From Agrobacterium vitis (lineage in GTDB: Bacteria > Pseudomonadota > Alphaproteobacteria > Rhizobiales > Rhizobiaceae): a stretch of DNA of 64,000 bases. Numbering within the stretch: the stretch's first letter is position 1; each line of letters begins with the position of its first letter. A program made the position numbers and the translations under genes. The notes under the pieces are model-generated. The model saw nothing but the letters and a program-made list of their open reading frames with translations. It made no database searches and had not been told where the DNA came from. This document shows, piece by piece, positions 17,308-25,801 of this stretch. The DNA is taken from the NCBI RefSeq assembly GCF_037039395.1, contig NZ_CP146244.1, positions 806,001-870,000 on the forward strand. Direction: 5' to 3'.

Positions 17308-19602
17308 ATGCGTACATCACTCATAGCGCTTATAGCGATTGCGGCCGGAGCCGTGGGTGCCGTGGGGATTCTTCCGGGCCATGAGGATCTTGCGACTGTT
17401 TCGAAAAATTCGCAGGCCTCTGGCCAGGATGTCCGCGAGGGCGAGGAGGCTGGCGAGCCGGTGCAGGCTGGAAAGTCCGAGCGCCTGCCCGCGCCGCGGA
17501 CCATGCCCGTGCAATTGCTGACAGAAGCGCCCGCGCCCGACCAGTCAGCGCCCACCCGCGCCAGTTCGCCGCTTTCCCCTGTTGCCGGGGAACCGTCTGC
17601 CGCGCCGGCAAGGCCAGCCGAGGGTGGAGGGTCTGGAGAAACCAGCCGTCCATCGGTCGATGCCAACCGCCCCTCGGTTGACGAAAGTGCGCTGCGTTAT
17701 TTTGCTGCCCGTGGTGATACCGTTCGCTTGCAGGCTGAGATTTCTCGCCTGCGCATGCTTTATCCCGGCTGGCAGCCGCCGGAAAATCCCATGTCCATCA
17801 CAACCGGGGTCGATAGTTTCGTCCAGTCTCTCTGGCAGAACTATGCCGACGGCCGCTATGACGAGGTGCGCAAAGCCATTGCCGGGCGCCAGCAGAGTGA
17901 ACCCGGTTGGATGCCACCGGAGGAATTGCTGGGAAGCCTGAGGCTCGCCGAGGCCCGCCAAAGCCTGGTCAAGGCATCCGATGACAAGCGTTATGACAGT
18001 GTTATTTCCCTGGCCTCTGGAGCGCCGGAACTGCTGACCTGTACGGAGGTCGATGTTTTGTGGCGTGTTGCCGAGGCTTTCGCCAGGACGAGCAAGCCGG
18101 AACGCGCCCGCGATGTCTATGCCTATGTGCTGAAAACCTGCCGGACCCCACAATTGCGGCTGGCATCCATGCAGAAGGCAAGCACTCTGTTGCAGCCCGC
18201 TCTGCTCGAAGACCTCCTGAAGCTCGAACAACCCAGTGCTGACGGACAACCGGAATTCGATGGCATTCGTGACGATATCGCCCGTCAGATCGTGGCGCGT
18301 GCCGGGCAGGATGCCGGGATTGCCGTGCCGGGCGCTGAGCTGGAGCGATTGGAAAAGGCTGCCGAACGCGAAGGCAAGGCCAGCGATGCCCTGCTGCTCG
18401 GCTGGTATCATTACCGCCGCAACGACATGGCCACCGCCAAGGAGTGGTTTGACCGTTCCTACGCAAAAGAGCCAAATGCTTCGGCAGCCCAGGGGTTGGC
18501 CCTGACGCAGGTGGCGCTTGGCACGCCGGGCGAGGCGGAAAAGACCATGTTCCGCTTTTACGGCACCGATCAGCAGGCGCGGGCTGTTTATCTTTCGGCG
18601 GTTGCCGCATTGCTGTCGCAGGACCCGCCAAAGGTTATCGATAATGGCGTGCTGTCCCGTATGGCGCCGGTGGTCATTGCAGCCCGCAATTCGGCGGCAG
18701 CCGAGCAGTTCGGCTGGTATGCGAGAGCGCTGCAACAAATGTCGACGGCGGCAGACTGGTTTCGGCTGGTTTTGTCCTGGGATGCTACCTACGAACCCGC
18801 GGCCTACGGGCTGGCCCTGTCCCTCGACACTCTGGGCGACAAGACCGGCGTGGCGCAGATCAAGGCCAAATGGGCCGGCCAGTCCGACCGGATCGCCGCA
18901 GTTGGCGAAATCAGGCCATCCAGAGACCGGCTTGCGGAAAGACAAGCTGTGCGGTCTGCCGATCGCCCTGCTGTTGGCGAGACGGGAAGTTCCACGTCCG
19001 GGGCTGTCAGCCAGACACGCTCAAGGTCGACCACCATGGTTGCCTTGCAGCAAGATACCGGGGCAGCAGGCACCAGACGGTCTGGCTGCTCTTCGACCCT
19101 TCCTGCCGGGCAATTGTCGCCGCCGGAGGCTTTGATGCGCGGCTGGTGCCTGATGGATCTCAAGCGTCCGATGGAGGCGGTCGAGGCTTTCGACAGGGCA
19201 TTCAGCGGCGGCGACCTGCCGCTTCGCCAGGATGCCGCCTATGGCAAAAGCCTGGCGCTGCTGCGGTTGAAATTGACCGATAAAGCCGCCGCTGCCGCCG
19301 CGTCCGTGCCGCTTGGCAAGGAGCGGGCGCGTGAGCTGCAATTGGCGATCCTGGCCGACCGGGCCGTGGGCGCGTTCCAGCTTGGCCGGGCCCGTGAGGC
19401 GCTGATCGCACTCGACCAGCGTGCCCGTCTGATGGCGGAACCGCAGGATCTGCTTTTGCTGCGGGGCTATGCCTATCAGAAGCTCGGTTATGTCGGTGAG
19501 GCGCGCCAGATTTTTGAAACGCTATCGGATATCGGCAATACATCCGCTCTCAAGGCCTTGGCCGATATCCGCGCCAACGATCCCGGCGAACCGCATGGCT
19601 GA
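17308..19602 (+). CDS. TPR-repeat protein linked to cellulose synthesis
   Basis: A 764-residue exported or membrane-anchored protein. It starts with a hydrophobic segment (SLIALIAIAAGAVGAVGIL), then a Pro/Ala/Ser-rich disordered stretch (about 30-125), then many helix-turn-helix repeats of TPR type (for example ALLLGWYHYRRNDMATAKEW and EALMRGWCLMDLKRPMEAVE). A basic, Ser/Arg-rich insertion lies at about 540-605. The position, divergent from bcsN, matches TPR proteins annotated with rhizobial cellulose clusters, a possible functional counterpart of the BcsC superhelix. It lacks the BcsC C-terminal beta-barrel, so it is not a full BcsC. Confidence 0.7.
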   Translation: MRTSLIALIAIAAGAVGAVGILPGHEDLATVSKNSQASGQDVREGEEAGEPVQAGKSERLPAPRTMPVQLLTEAPAPDQSAPTRASSPLSPVAGEPSAAPARPAEGGGSGETSRPSVDANRPSVDESALRYFAARGDTVRLQAEISRLRMLYPGWQPPENPMSITTGVDSFVQSLWQNYADGRYDEVRKAIAGRQQSEPGWMPPEELLGSLRLAEARQSLVKASDDKRYDSVISLASGAPELLTCTEVDVLWRVAEAFARTSKPERARDVYAYVLKTCRTPQLRLASMQKASTLLQPALLEDLLKLEQPSADGQPEFDGIRDDIARQIVARAGQDAGIAVPGAELERLEKAAEREGKASDALLLGWYHYRRNDMATAKEWFDRSYAKEPNASAAQGLALTQVALGTPGEAEKTMFRFYGTDQQARAVYLSAVAALLSQDPPKVIDNGVLSRMAPVVIAARNSAAAEQFGWYARALQQMSTAADWFRLVLSWDATYEPAAYGLALSLDTLGDKTGVAQIKAKWAGQSDRIAAVGEIRPSRDRLAERQAVRSADRPAVGETGSSTSGAVSQTRSRSTTMVALQQDTGAAGTRRSGCSSTLPAGQLSPPEALMRGWCLMDLKRPMEAVEAFDRAFSGGDLPLRQDAAYGKSLALLRLKLTDKAAAAAASVPLGKERARELQLAILADRAVGAFQLGRAREALIALDQRARLMAEPQDLLLLRGYAYQKLGYVGEARQIFETLSDIGNTSALKALADIRANDPGEPHG

Positions 19603-19675
19603 TATCAGGATTGGGTAAGCCATGCCTGAAAACGCTTATGTCCAATACCGTAGGTTCAATCTGAACCTGATAAAT

Positions 19676-21709
19676 TTAGTCTCCGGTTTCCTGGATTGTG
19701 GTGAGCGGAGCATGGAAGGTTGCCGTCAGGCCGGAGGGCCGATAGTCCTTATGGGCGTTGCCTGTTCCAGCCAGTCCCATGCGGATCAGGCGGGAGCCGA
19801 AGCCCTTGCGAGTCGGTTCGCTCACGGACGGCCCGCCGCTTTCCGTCCATGTCATCGACAGGGTCGGAATAGCGTCGTTGTCGGCGATCCACCATTTGAT
19901 CGAGACACGACCGCTATTATTGGAAAGCGCGCCGTATTTGAGGGCATTGGTCGCCAGTTCGTGCAGCAGCAGAGATAGCGACAGACCGGCCTTCGGACCA
20001 AGCGCCAGATCGGGACCATCCACGTAAATTCGGTCGCCATCGGCATGCAATGCCAGCACCTTTTCGATCACATCGCGCATTTTCGCCGCCGACCAGTTTT
20101 GCCTCAGAAGAACGTCATGGGCGGCGCCCAGGGCATGCAGACGGGCCAGGAAAGCGTTGACGGCTTCCTTTTCCGTAACGTCCTTCAATGTCTGCCCGGC
20201 AATGGCCTGTACCATGGCCAGGGTATTTTTCAGCCGGTGGCTCAGTTCGTGGTTGAGAAGTTCCTGCTCTTCCTCGGCCTGAACCTTGGCAAGGGCTGCG
20301 TAGGTTCGGTCGGCAATGCCGCGTGTAAAGTCCAGTTCGTCCTGGCTCCATGTCCTGGGTTTGTCGTCATGGGCAAAGAGAATGCCGACCAGGCTTCCGC
20401 CTTTGAGGATCGGTACCTTGATCAGTGAGGAAACCCCGATAGAGGCATAGGCGTCCTTTTCTGTCATCAGCCGTTTGCTTGAGGCGACGTTGGGGATCGA
20501 CAACGTCTCTCCCTTGCACAGATGTTCAATCGTTTCTGAAAACCGTTCCAGAGAATGGCGCCCCGCCAGCGAGACCGTGCCATGGGATGTCCAGTCGAAG
20601 GCGACGGCAAAGCTATTGTCCGTCCTGTCCACCACGGCGTAGCCCGCGCGGGCAACGCCGAGACCGTCCGACAGGATGGCGGCGGCGCTTTGGGTGATCT
20701 CTTCCACCGTGCTGGCGGCGCGAAGTTCGTCCCCCAGCTTTAACAATGCAGCCTTTTTCGCTTCTTTCAGCTTGGCATCGGTGGTGTCGAAGACCACGCC
20801 GACCATGCGGGTGATTTCGCCTGCTTCGTTGTGAACGAAGCGTGCCCGCCGCGAAATCCAGCGCAACTCTTCATCGTCGGCGCGGATGATCCGATAATCG
20901 ACGTCAGGACTGGCCGAACCTTCTCGCCGGGTGACCGGGTTCGAACGCAGGCCACGATCGTCCTCATGCACCAGATCTTCAATCTCCGAAGCGGGATAGG
21001 ACGTCTGCACGGGAATGCCGAAGACCCGGCAGAACTCGCTGGAAACCGTCATTGTATTGGTGGCGATGTCCAATTCGAACGTGCCGACCCGTCCGGCGGC
21101 TTGAGCGCTTCGCGAGCGCTCGTCCTGTTGTTCCATGGCCGTGACGCGGGCCAGCCTGCGCTCGCTCAAGCGGCGTTGCACTTCCGCCTCGCGGGCCTTT
21201 TCCTTCAGCGCCTTGCGTAATTCCAGCTGCACCATCACCTGTCGGGCCAGAACCTTCAACGTGTCCTGCTGAAGCTCATCCAGCTGCATGGGTTTGAAGC
21301 CCAGCACGCAGACGGTGCCTATGGGTAAATTATCAGCGGTTTTCAGGACGGCTCCCGCATAAAACCGCAGATGGGGTTCGCCCATGACCAGCGGATTGCG
21401 ATTGAACCGGCTATCCTGACTTGCATCCGGTATCATCAGGAAGTCGCCTTCCAGGATAGCCTTGGCGCAGAAAGAGCTGTCGAAGGGTGTCTCGCGCACG
21501 CCAAGGCCAACTTCCGCCTTGAAGAATTGCCTGCTGTCATCGATCAGGTTGACGACGGCGATTGGCGTCGCGCAGATCCGCGAGGCGAGGGCGGCAATAT
21601 CGTCAAAATCCTTCTCGCGCGGCGTGTCAAGCACGTCATAGGCCCTGAGCGCCTCAAGGCGCCGTCTCTCCCGCTGCTCAGCTTGATCGTCGTTTAATGA
21701 TTGGCGCAT
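19676..21709 (-). CDS. GAF-PAS-GAF HWE-family sensor histidine kinase
   Basis: A 677-residue soluble sensor kinase. Order: N-terminal GAF (about 15-165, opening LRAYDVLDTPREKDFDD), a coiled linker, a PAS domain (about 205-315), a second GAF (about 330-475), then an HWE kinase core. The histidine motif is LNHELSHRLKNTLAMV and the ATP-binding N-box is LLHELATNALKYGALS, both intact, with GFGSRLIRMGL as the glycine motif. No membrane helices. HWE kinases often feed alphaproteobacterial general stress or light responses. ATG 21709 is preferred over TTG 21736. It converges with the TPR gene and diverges from the LOV kinase. Confidence 0.87.
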   Translation of the reverse strand: MRQSLNDDQAEQRERRRLEALRAYDVLDTPREKDFDDIAALASRICATPIAVVNLIDDSRQFFKAEVGLGVRETPFDSSFCAKAILEGDFLMIPDASQDSRFNRNPLVMGEPHLRFYAGAVLKTADNLPIGTVCVLGFKPMQLDELQQDTLKVLARQVMVQLELRKALKEKAREAEVQRRLSERRLARVTAMEQQDERSRSAQAAGRVGTFELDIATNTMTVSSEFCRVFGIPVQTSYPASEIEDLVHEDDRGLRSNPVTRREGSASPDVDYRIIRADDEELRWISRRARFVHNEAGEITRMVGVVFDTTDAKLKEAKKAALLKLGDELRAASTVEEITQSAAAILSDGLGVARAGYAVVDRTDNSFAVAFDWTSHGTVSLAGRHSLERFSETIEHLCKGETLSIPNVASSKRLMTEKDAYASIGVSSLIKVPILKGGSLVGILFAHDDKPRTWSQDELDFTRGIADRTYAALAKVQAEEEQELLNHELSHRLKNTLAMVQAIAGQTLKDVTEKEAVNAFLARLHALGAAHDVLLRQNWSAAKMRDVIEKVLALHADGDRIYVDGPDLALGPKAGLSLSLLLHELATNALKYGALSNNSGRVSIKWWIADNDAIPTLSMTWTESGGPSVSEPTRKGFGSRLIRMGLAGTGNAHKDYRPSGLTATFHAPLTTIQETGD

Positions 21710-22068
21710 GGATCTTGTTCTGTCGTGCCGGCTCAAATTCTGGACCAGGCGGGATTTGCCGTGAGGGTTGCATTCTTTAAGTCGAAGATGCGTTCACATC
21801 CTCGACATATTGATTGCCGCGAAATTTTTGTCCGTGCCATCCGAGAGGGCCATGCAAGGGCCATCCAGATGGCGCCATCCGCGGGGAAAGCAGGACGTGA
21901 ATATGCGGAGAGGGTAAACTTTCCATGACGGTTGCCCGTTGTCCTGGCGATTCATTATTTGTCGGGGCTTTATCTGGGCATATTTTCCAGCATTTGCAAG
22001 ATTGGAAACGCAGGTCCTATTGTGATGCTTTGCACGTCATTATGACGGAAATTTTATTTTCAACCGGT
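21710..22068. other. Non-coding part of the divergent kinase region
   Basis: The 514-bp space between the two divergent kinase genes begins here. I see no supported ORF in this part. The rest of the gap holds the stress-type promoter and the long palindrome listed separately. Confidence 0.5.
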
Positions 22069-22093
22069 GGAACATATGGGATTTCTTGTCGTT
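22069..22093 (+). promoter_or_regulatory. EcfG/RpoE2-type general stress promoter
   Basis: GGAAC at 22069-22073 and CGTT at 22090-22093 are separated by 16 bp, an exact match to the alphaproteobacterial EcfG consensus (GGAAC-N16/17-CGTT; equal to GGAAC-N18-TT of S. meliloti RpoE2). It lies about 130 bp upstream of the LOV kinase ATG, with the 18-bp palindrome in the predicted leader. Confidence 0.6.
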
Positions 22094-22164
22094 TCGCGTT
22101 CCTGGAGTTTGTAAGGGGAAAGTGGAACCCGGTTTTCCCGAAAAGACAAACGAATACAAAAGAA

Positions 22165-22207
22165 GTTAGAGACTGTCAGGTTTAATTCCAACCTGACAGT
22201 CTCTAAC
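22165..22207 (+). repeat. Perfect 18-bp inverted repeat in the LOV kinase leader
   Basis: Arms at 22165-22182 (GTTAGAGACTGTCAGGTT) and 22190-22207 are exact reverse complements around a 7-nt loop. The second arm ends 5 nt before an AGGAAG ribosome-binding site (22213-22218) and 16 nt before ATG 22224. As RNA it would be a very stable hairpin just upstream of the start site. It has no U-tract after it, so it is not a typical terminator. Confidence 0.75.
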
Positions 22208-22223
22208 AATAACAGGAAGTTTT

Positions 22224-23330
22224 ATGACGGACAGCTCAGCTAGACGCGGTGCCGAGGCCGCCGGGCGCAGACTTCTGGCAGAGCATGCATCGGAAGATCC
22301 ATTTGCCGCCGCCTTCAAGGCGACCCGGATGCCGATGATCATTACCGATCCCAGGCAGGACGATAATCCGATCATTTTTGCCAACAATGCTTTTTGCGAG
22401 CTGACGGGCTATGGGGCCGATGATCTTGTCGGCAAAAATTGCCGCTTCCTGCAAGGCCCTGACAGTGACCCGAAAGCTGTGTCGCAGATCCGCAAGGCGA
22501 TCGAGGCCGAGCGGGACGTATCGGTCAATATTCTGAACTACCGTAAGGACGGCACGACCTTCTGGAACGCATTGTTCATCAGCCCGGTGCGCGATAGCGG
22601 GGGCGAAGTGATCTATTTCTTTGCCTCGCAACTCGATTTTACCGATGTCAAAAGCAAGGAAGTGCAACTGGCCTCGGCAAAATCGCAGGCGGAAGCAGCG
22701 GTCGCCCAGCGCACGCAGGATCTTATCGATGCTCTGGAAGCCAAAACCACGCTCGTCCATGAGGTCGATCATCGCGTCAAGAACAATCTCCTGACGATTG
22801 CCTCCATCGTCAAGTTGCAGGCGCGGATGACCAGGGACGATACGGTGCGCCATACCTTGCGCTCTGTGCTTAACCGCGTCGAAGCGCTGAGCACCGTGCA
22901 GCGAAAGCTGTTTACCTCCAGCGATGTCGGGCGTTTCGATGTGGCGGATTTTGCCCGCGAGCTGGTGATTGACATTGTCAACGCGCTGAAGCGGGACGAC
23001 ATCCGTATTACCATGGATTTGTCTCCCGTTTTTGTTCCCGCCGTGAAAGCGTCGCCGCTGGCGCTGATCGTCAATGAGCTGATCGGCGATGCGGTGCGTC
23101 GCGGCCTGAGCGATGGCGGCGGCGAGATCCACCTGACCGTCAACCAGCCGAACGGCCATTTCGTTATCGAAGTGCGCGATACCACCGACCCTGTGCCGGT
23201 CAATAGCGAGGATGACGACTTCGGTCGCCTGATGCTGGAAACCTGTATCCGGCAGGTCGACGCCAAAATTGAACGGAAGATTGAGGGCCGCCAGACCATC
23301 GTGCGGGTCACCCTGATGGTTGATAGCTGA
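22224..23330 (+). CDS. LOV-domain histidine kinase (HWE/HisKA_2 type) with degenerate ATP domain
   Basis: A 368-residue soluble protein. The LOV (PAS) domain spans about 25-145 and contains GKNCRFLQG with Cys73 as the flavin-adduct cysteine plus the NYRKDGTTFWN strand, so blue-light sensing is expected. A coiled linker leads to the dimerisation helix with H183 (VDHRVKNNL). The ATP-binding domain looks damaged: the N-box reads NELIGDA (D289 where Asn is usual), the G1 box reads VRDTTDPVPV, and no G2 GxGL motif follows. It may be a weak kinase or pseudokinase. The neighbouring receiver gene (14 bp downstream) resembles the LovK-LovR arrangement of Caulobacter. Confidence 0.87.
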   Translation: MTDSSARRGAEAAGRRLLAEHASEDPFAAAFKATRMPMIITDPRQDDNPIIFANNAFCELTGYGADDLVGKNCRFLQGPDSDPKAVSQIRKAIEAERDVSVNILNYRKDGTTFWNALFISPVRDSGGEVIYFFASQLDFTDVKSKEVQLASAKSQAEAAVAQRTQDLIDALEAKTTLVHEVDHRVKNNLLTIASIVKLQARMTRDDTVRHTLRSVLNRVEALSTVQRKLFTSSDVGRFDVADFARELVIDIVNALKRDDIRITMDLSPVFVPAVKASPLALIVNELIGDAVRRGLSDGGGEIHLTVNQPNGHFVIEVRDTTDPVPVNSEDDDFGRLMLETCIRQVDAKIERKIEGRQTIVRVTLMVDS

Positions 23331-23344
23331 TCTGGAGCATAAAA

Positions 23345-23758
23345 TTGGAAATCATGATCGTCGAAGACGAGGCCCTGCTTGCGCTCGAACTTGAAGCGGA
23401 AGTGGAGGCAGCTGGCCACACTGTCGTGGGACAGGCGATGAGCCGTGACGAAGCCATTGAAATCATTGACCGGAAAAAGCCGGACTTCGCCTTTGTCGAC
23501 GTTCATCTGCTGGATGGGCCAACCGGGATCGAAGTTGGGCGGCATCTGACGGAGCGCGGCATTCCCTATGTTTTCGTCACGGGCAATCTTCGGCGGATAC
23601 CACCAGATTTCGTCGGTGCCGTGGGCGCTATTGAAAAGCCCTATACCATGAATGGCTTGCAGAACGCCCTTGATTACATTGGCAAGCGGTTGCGTGGCGA
23701 GGCTAACGTGCAGGCCCCGCCGAGCCTGGTGATGGCGCCGGAAACCCAGCACGGGTGA
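23345..23758 (+). CDS. Single-domain response regulator (LovR/FAT GUY-like)
   Basis: A 137-residue stand-alone receiver. It has the acidic pair (VEDE), the phospho-acceptor D52 (FVDVHLLDG), a PYVFVTGN motif resembling the FAT GUY signature of alphaproteobacterial stress receivers, and the lysine in IEKPY. No output domain follows; the last 20 residues look disordered. It is probably a phosphate sink or partner of the LOV kinase. TTG 23345 is chosen because GGAG at 23334-23337 lies 7 nt upstream; ATG 23354 is an alternative. Confidence 0.82.
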   Translation: MEIMIVEDEALLALELEAEVEAAGHTVVGQAMSRDEAIEIIDRKKPDFAFVDVHLLDGPTGIEVGRHLTERGIPYVFVTGNLRRIPPDFVGAVGAIEKPYTMNGLQNALDYIGKRLRGEANVQAPPSLVMAPETQHG

Positions 23759-23851
23759 TGGCATCGACCTCAAATCTGCGTCGCGGGTTTGAGGTCGCCA
23801 GGCCAAATGTCAATGTCATAATTCCAGCGTCTTGGTGACTCGTGATTGGAA

Positions 23852-24016
23852 TCAGACGCTGACGCGACGGCCTTCCTTGTCGGCATTCTTGCGGTCGGCG
23901 CCGTGCTTTTCAATGATGGTGCGGGCATCCTCGACCGATATCCGATGCTTCTTGGCAAAGGAAATAGGCTCGTAAGGCTGTTGAGCGCTTGTATCGTTGG
24001 TTTTCTTGTCAGCCAT
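23852..24016 (-). CDS. Small conserved protein (DUF3606-like)
   Basis: A 54-residue charged protein beginning MADKKTNDTSAQQPYEPISF. The central YEPISFAKKHRISVEDARTI and the following IIEKHGADRKNADKEGRR resemble small DUF3606-type proteins common in rhizobia, in which a short helix-turn-helix-like fold is predicted. Function is not known. ATG 24016 is preferred; longer readings from 24133 add a segment with no family resemblance. It lies alone between the receiver gene and rsgA; the upstream sequence shows no recognisable stress promoter. Confidence 0.6.
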   Translation of the reverse strand: MADKKTNDTSAQQPYEPISFAKKHRISVEDARTIIEKHGADRKNADKEGRRVSV

Positions 24017-24286
24017 GATGGGTCCGATCTTGCTTGCTCCGGCGCAGCGCCAGAGTGTGGGTTGAAATTTGTGACATTCTGAAGATGGAGAATGTGGGCC
24101 TGTGGACCGAGAGACCGGCAGTGTGGCGGTCATGGTCGATATTTTGCCCGGATGGTTTTTATATGGCGATGAATGGCGCGAATTTCAATGCTCATACGAA
24201 GGGGCATTGAAAATGATCGTTGGTATTAGATGCGTCTGAGCGGGTGAATAGAGCATCTCCGCATGGCGCGGACACGCGGAAATGGC

Positions 24287-25312
24287 TTATTTTCCTTTGC
24301 GCGGGATTTTATTGCCACGTGGTCCGGTTGTCACCGGCGTTCTCTTGTGGCTTTCCGTCAGCAGGATACGCCAGCGCTCCAGGCGTTCGGGTGCCAATTC
24401 GCCCTTGGCAATGGCCGCCTGCACGGCGCAGCCGGGTTCATGGGCGTGGGTGCAGTCGCGAAACCGGCACTGTGGCGCAAGATCGGTAATTTCGCTGAAC
24501 AAGGTATCGAGCCCATCCGTCACGTCGCTGACATAGAGCGTGCGAATTCCCGGCGTGTCGATGACCCAGCCGCCGCCGTTGATGGAATGCAGGGATCGCG
24601 CCGTCGTGGTATGTCGTCCCTTGGCGTCGTGCTCGCGGATGCCGCCGGTTTTCTGGGGCTGGCCCGTTTCCAAACCGGACCCTGTTTCGAGACCGGCTAA
24701 TGTGTTGACCAGGGTCGATTTTCCAACCCCCGACGAGCCGACAAGGGCGACCGTCTGGCCGATGCCGCACCAGGGCGCAAGCGCTGCTGCGGCATCCGGG
24801 GCTCGGGCATTGACCGTGACCACAGGCAGGTCGCGTTGCAGGCTGGCGGCCTCATCGAAGAACTTTTGAGCGTCGTCAACCGTATCGGCCTTGGTCAGAA
24901 CCAGCACCGGATTGGCGCCGGACTGATTGGCCATGACAAGATAGCGCTCCAGCCGGGCCGGATTGAAATCGGCATTGCAGGACGTGACGATAAACAGCGT
25001 ATCGACATTGGCGGCGGCAAGCTGCTGGCCGCTGCGGCCTTCTGTGCGCCGCTGCAAGACGGTCTTGCGCTCCAGCCTGCGGACAAATTCGCCGGTTGCC
25101 GGATTGGCAAGCACCCAGTCTCCGACCGCAAAATCGGCGGTATTGCTGTGATGAGGCAGTCCGAGATCACCGTGTCCGCCAGCATGGATCGCCTCGACGC
25201 GGGCGCGGTGAACGGAGGCAATACGCCAGGGCGTCAGTGCTGCTTCATCCGGGCCGATCTGATCTGCAAAAAACTCCGACCAGCCGAGCGTTGCAAGCAA
25301 GGGGGCGGTCAA
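24287..25312 (-). CDS. rsgA: Ribosome small-subunit-dependent GTPase RsgA
   Basis: A circularly permuted GTPase that helps mature the 30S subunit. After an OB-fold region it shows the permuted motif order: G4 (LTKAD), then G1 (GSSGVGKSTL), then G3 (DTPG), followed by a C-terminal zinc site (CRFRDCTHAHEPGC). The C-terminus is basic. TTG 25312 (reading LTAPLLATLGW) is a tentative start giving 341 residues; TTG 25327 and longer readings from 25474 are also open and none has a clear ribosome-binding site. No operon partner is visible. Confidence 0.88.
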   Translation of the reverse strand: MTAPLLATLGWSEFFADQIGPDEAALTPWRIASVHRARVEAIHAGGHGDLGLPHHSNTADFAVGDWVLANPATGEFVRRLERKTVLQRRTEGRSGQQLAAANVDTLFIVTSCNADFNPARLERYLVMANQSGANPVLVLTKADTVDDAQKFFDEAASLQRDLPVVTVNARAPDAAAALAPWCGIGQTVALVGSSGVGKSTLVNTLAGLETGSGLETGQPQKTGGIREHDAKGRHTTTARSLHSINGGGWVIDTPGIRTLYVSDVTDGLDTLFSEITDLAPQCRFRDCTHAHEPGCAVQAAIAKGELAPERLERWRILLTESHKRTPVTTGPRGNKIPRKGK

Positions 25313-25603
25313 AATGCGATACCGCAACGGGCTGGAACGATCATCTTGCTTGCTTTCTATCAACCAGTGCCGGGCACTCTGCGAGTGCCGGTCACTCAAC
25401 GCTGTCTGACGATTACATAAGGCGATGTCGGACCCGGGGGAAGAGCAAATAAATGCTGGAGTATTCCAACGCAAAAATTCCTGAAGCCGGAGCGGGTTTT
25501 GCGATAAAATCCCATGGCTGACAGCGAAATTTCCTCCTCCTTTACGACAGTGGAAGAAAGCCTGAGCAGAGGGGACGACATTGATTGACAGAGGTAGTTT
25601 AGC

Positions 25604-25801
25604 ATGTCACGAAATCTCATGATCAGTCGTCAATTGCGTAACGTTTCGCTCACCCCCGAACTCGAGGGTTTTATCCATGCAAGCCTTGCGTCTGGCGATT
25701 ATGCCGTCGCAAACGACATGGTATGCGCGGCCCTTGAGACGCTGCGCAACGGGGTCCTGCCATGGGGCAACGTGGTCCTGCCATGGGCAAGCAAGGTATG
25801 A
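25604..25801 (+). CDS. ParD-like ribbon-helix-helix protein with aberrant tail
   Basis: A 65-residue ORF. Residues about 8-47 (RNVSLTPELEGFIHASLASG and onwards to CAALETLRNG) match the N-terminal DNA-binding part of ParD/CopG-type antitoxins. The usual toxin-binding C-terminus is replaced by a seven-residue tandem repeat (GVLPWGN, VVLPWAS) produced by a 21-bp duplication at 25753-25787. No ParE toxin gene is adjacent. The stop codon overlaps the start of the large hybrid kinase by 4 bp (ATGA), so the two are probably co-translated. It may be an antitoxin remnant or an autoregulator of the kinase gene. Confidence 0.6.
   Translation: MSRNLMISRQLRNVSLTPELEGFIHASLASGDYAVANDMVCAALETLRNGVLPWGNVVLPWASKV

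Noticed and set aside
19652..19668. Inverted repeat AGGTTCA/TGAACCT between convergent genes
   Set aside because: Only 7 bp per arm with a 3-nt loop and no T-tract; too weak to call a terminator.
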